64,000 nt of DNA. Source: Lentisphaerota bacterium. Its GTDB lineage: Bacteria; Verrucomicrobiota; Lentisphaeria; Oligosphaerales; JABHEG01. Every line of letters begins with the position of its first letter. Position 1 is the stretch's first letter. Shown here piece after piece: positions 61,908-64,000 of the stretch. The position numbers and the translations under genes are program-made. The notes beneath the pieces are model-generated. The model was not told the origin of the DNA and did no database searches. It was given only the letters and a program-made list of their open reading frames with translations. Location: positions 30,176 to 94,175 of the forward strand of contig JABHEG010000277.1 in NCBI GenBank assembly GCA_018676675.1, given 5' to 3'.

Positions 61908-63089
61908 GTGAGCAACCCCATGAACGTAGGTGTCGTCGGCGTTGGGAGCAGAGGCCGCTACCTGGCCCGGGCCTTCAGTCAACGTCCGGAAACCAACCTG
62001 GTGGCCGTCTGTGACGTCAGCGAACAAGCCATCCAGCATGCTCGGGAAGAGCTGGGACCGGATGTGCACTACTATCCGGATCTCGAGGAGATGTGTCAGC
62101 GGGAGCCCCTGCAGATCGGCGTGGTCGCATCCTGGGATCCCGCACACCGTGACCACGCGGTGACGTTCCTTAACCACGACCTCCATGTCTACCACGAGAA
62201 GCCCATGGCCCAGTCCATTGAGGACTGCGATGACATACTTAGGGCCTGGGAAGGCTCAACCGGAACCCTTCTCGTTGGCCTTGAATTGCGCTATTGCACC
62301 CTCTGTCAGGAAGTGCGAAAACTGCTCGACGCCGACGAAATCGGCGACGTCAAACTCGGGATGGCCGTCGACAATGTGTCGGTAGGTGGACGCTACTACT
62401 ACCACAACAACCGGCGCCTCAAGTCCTTCATCAACAGCCTGATGCTGGAGAAGGGCACGCATACGCTCGACCTCATGAACTGGTTCATCGGCTCCACCCC
62501 GACCCGGGTGTTCGCGGAGGGAGGCCTTGATGTCTACGGCGGCAATGAGGCCAATGACAAGCGCTGCCGGGACTGCGAACGCAAAGAGACCTGTCCCGAC
62601 TTCCTGGACGTAAGCAAATTCATCTACGACTACGGTGAAAAGGCCAAACACGCAATGGACTTCTGTGCGTACGCTCAGGAAGTCGATGTCGATGACAACT
62701 GCCTGGTCACGGTGCGCTACGAGAACGGAGCGAAGATGTCCTACATGGAGTGTCATTTCACTCCAGACTACAACCGCCATTTCACCCTCGTCGGGGACAA
62801 AGGGCGCCTTTACGCGTTCTACAACAACGAACAGGAGTTCGTGATCCGCGTGCACAAGCGCTTCGAGAAGGATCCGGTGGAGTATCACCCCCCGAAAGCG
62901 CCGGGCGGACATGGGGGCGGGGACCCAAGAATCCTGGATGAGTTCATCGCTCGAGCCGGACGCAATGAGCACAGTTGCCCCGGAGCAGTTGACGCCCGGA
63001 ACAGCGCGGTGATTGCCATCGCGGCGGCCAAATCGTGTGAAACGAACCTGCCCGTGAACGTCCCGCCCTTCCGTCTGCCGCAGGAGTAG
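61908..63089 (+). CDS. Gfo/Idh/MocA family oxidoreductase
   Basis: 393 residues with a GTG start after GAGG; an ATG at 61920 is the alternative. The NAD(P) motif GVVGVGSRGRYLARAF opens the Rossmann fold. YHEKPMAQ (Glu 97, Lys 98, Pro 99) is the signature motif. EKGTHTLDLMNWF (Lys 182, His 185, Asp 188) is the second conserved site for the sugar substrate. Cys 220, 223 and 229 (CRDCERKETC) make an unusual cysteine cluster, perhaps a metal site. The family oxidises or reduces sugars, inositols or their derivatives with NAD(P). Divergent from the GH2 gene and 79 bases before the PIG-L gene. Confidence 0.9.
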   Translation: MSNPMNVGVVGVGSRGRYLARAFSQRPETNLVAVCDVSEQAIQHAREELGPDVHYYPDLEEMCQREPLQIGVVASWDPAHRDHAVTFLNHDLHVYHEKPMAQSIEDCDDILRAWEGSTGTLLVGLELRYCTLCQEVRKLLDADEIGDVKLGMAVDNVSVGGRYYYHNNRRLKSFINSLMLEKGTHTLDLMNWFIGSTPTRVFAEGGLDVYGGNEANDKRCRDCERKETCPDFLDVSKFIYDYGEKAKHAMDFCAYAQEVDVDDNCLVTVRYENGAKMSYMECHFTPDYNRHFTLVGDKGRLYAFYNNEQEFVIRVHKRFEKDPVEYHPPKAPGGHGGGDPRILDEFIARAGRNEHSCPGAVDARNSAVIAIAAAKSCETNLPVNVPPFRLPQE

Positions 63090-63168
63090 AGCTGCCCTCA
63101 GTGGCTCGGGACCTCCGAGACCGAGAAGACCTGCGACTTCAGTAGCTCGGGAACGTGAGAGGATAGCC

Positions 63169-63858
63169 ATGAAACTGCTCGCGATCGGGGCACACTACGA
63201 TGACTGCGTTTTTGGGATCCCCGGAACGCTTCTCCGCGCCGCCAACCAGGGCCACCATGTGACCATCCTCTCGGTAATTGGCAACTACCGCAACTGGGCT
63301 CCGGTTGGGGAGGATCGCCAGGACGCTCTGATCGAGGGGACAACGACTCTCTGCCGGGAAAGGGGCGTCGAGGCGCGGTTTCTCAACTACCAGTCCATGG
63401 GCGTCGAGGTAAACGAGAGCTCGAAGAGAGCCGTAGCCGAGGTAGTCGCCGAGGAAAAGCCCGATGTGGGGTTCCTTCTGTGGCCGTGGGACAGCCATCC
63501 CGACCACGAAGTGGTGTCCCAACTGAGCAAAGCGGCCTTCAACTGGAGTGGGGCAATACTGGGGGAGGACAGAGGAATACGCCCCCCGCGAAGACTTTAC
63601 TACTATGACAACGGGCCCAGACACACGACCGGCTTTGAGCCGGACACATTCATGGATGTCGAAGACGTCTCGTCGGACGCCCTGGACTGGCTCAGCTCAC
63701 TCATGGGATTGGCCCTGGGGCCGGACATCGGCAGGACCGCCGCCCCTATCGAGGCCAAGAGAGTCCTCGCGGCGTACCGGGGACAGAGCTGCGGCGTGCG
63801 CTTTGCGGAAGCCTTCAAGAGCTTCCAGAACTACCCGACCGATGTGCTGAGTTTCTGA
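63169..63858 (+). CDS. PIG-L family deacetylase
   Basis: 229 residues; AGAGGATAG precedes the ATG. The N-terminal motif reads AHYDDC where AHPDDE is usual (His 8, Asp 10, Asp 11). The downstream motif is WPWDSHPDHEVV, with His 113 as the third zinc ligand. The zinc ligands His, Asp and His are thus kept, while the motif's Pro and Glu are changed to Tyr and Cys. The family removes N-acetyl groups from sugars such as N-acetylglucosaminyl lipids and bacillithiol or mycothiol precursors. With the neighbouring oxidoreductase, a sugar-modifying role is likely. A short segment to 64000 follows with no further gene seen. Confidence 0.85.
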   Translation: MKLLAIGAHYDDCVFGIPGTLLRAANQGHHVTILSVIGNYRNWAPVGEDRQDALIEGTTTLCRERGVEARFLNYQSMGVEVNESSKRAVAEVVAEEKPDVGFLLWPWDSHPDHEVVSQLSKAAFNWSGAILGEDRGIRPPRRLYYYDNGPRHTTGFEPDTFMDVEDVSSDALDWLSSLMGLALGPDIGRTAAPIEAKRVLAAYRGQSCGVRFAEAFKSFQNYPTDVLSF

Positions 63859-64000
63859 ACGCTAGCGGTAGTTTACTGTGGATGCAGGAAGAGGGATCTG
63901 CAACCTTCTCTCATTCAAGTGGAAAGATCTACGCGTCGTTGTATTGCCCTCTTGTGGCATCGAAGCACGCGTAGGTGTAGCGTGCAGCCTTCATCAATAG
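63859..64000. other. Window end, no gene seen
   Basis: The last 142 bases carry no convincing gene, RNA or repeat; the region is cut by the window end. Confidence 0.4.

Overview
The window is a high-GC (about 60 percent by eye), gene-dense bacterial chromosome segment with roughly 36 convincing protein genes. It has no rRNA, tRNA, CRISPR array or complete insertion sequence that I can see. Large secreted multi-domain carbohydrate-active proteins, DUF1080, DUF4838 and Gfo/Idh/MocA-type genes, and many short palindromic dispersed repeats point to an environmental polysaccharide degrader. The PVC/Planctomycetes-Lentisphaerae-Kiritimatiellae type or a similar uncultured lineage fits best. That placement is inference; no marker gene settles it.

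Region by region. 1-5.8 kb holds small and housekeeping-like genes: a small membrane protein, a zinc-ribbon protein, an ABC-F remnant, a nucleoside-hydrolase-like protein, a PfkB sugar kinase, a 63-aa membrane protein and a GyrI-like effector-binding domain. 5.9-25.4 kb is a first carbohydrate island. It carries a DUF1080 protein, a GH20/GH84-like protein with a ThuA-like tail translationally coupled to a beta-helix protein, a ceramidase-like protein, and a minus-strand run ending in a PL8 chondroitinase-type lyase coupled to an aldo/keto reductase and preceded by a five-bladed-propeller protein. A second propeller protein and a DUF4838 protein follow. 25.7-35.9 kb is mostly core or metabolic: GDPD, Tex, a methyltransferase, a zinc alcohol dehydrogenase, a MATE exporter, a GNAT, MreC and AsnRS. 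36.2-63.9 kb is a second carbohydrate island: a GH42-like giant, two paralogous TIM-barrel proteins, a GH123/DUF4091-like protein, a heparinase-II/III-like lyase, an HDAC-family deacetylase, a 1266-aa barrel protein with a duplicated C-terminal module, a jelly-roll protein, an M42 peptidase, a LamG-GH2 giant, a Gfo/Idh/MocA oxidoreductase and a PIG-L deacetylase.

Taken together the islands look like a kit for cutting acetylated, uronic-acid-rich polysaccharides such as glycosaminoglycans: lyases, hydrolases, deacetylases and oxidoreductases, most with signal peptides. No sulfatase and no SusC/SusD pair lies in the window. Intergenic spaces hold several families of inverted and tandem repeats. 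Some have the terminal repeats and flanking direct repeats expected of small non-autonomous mobile elements.
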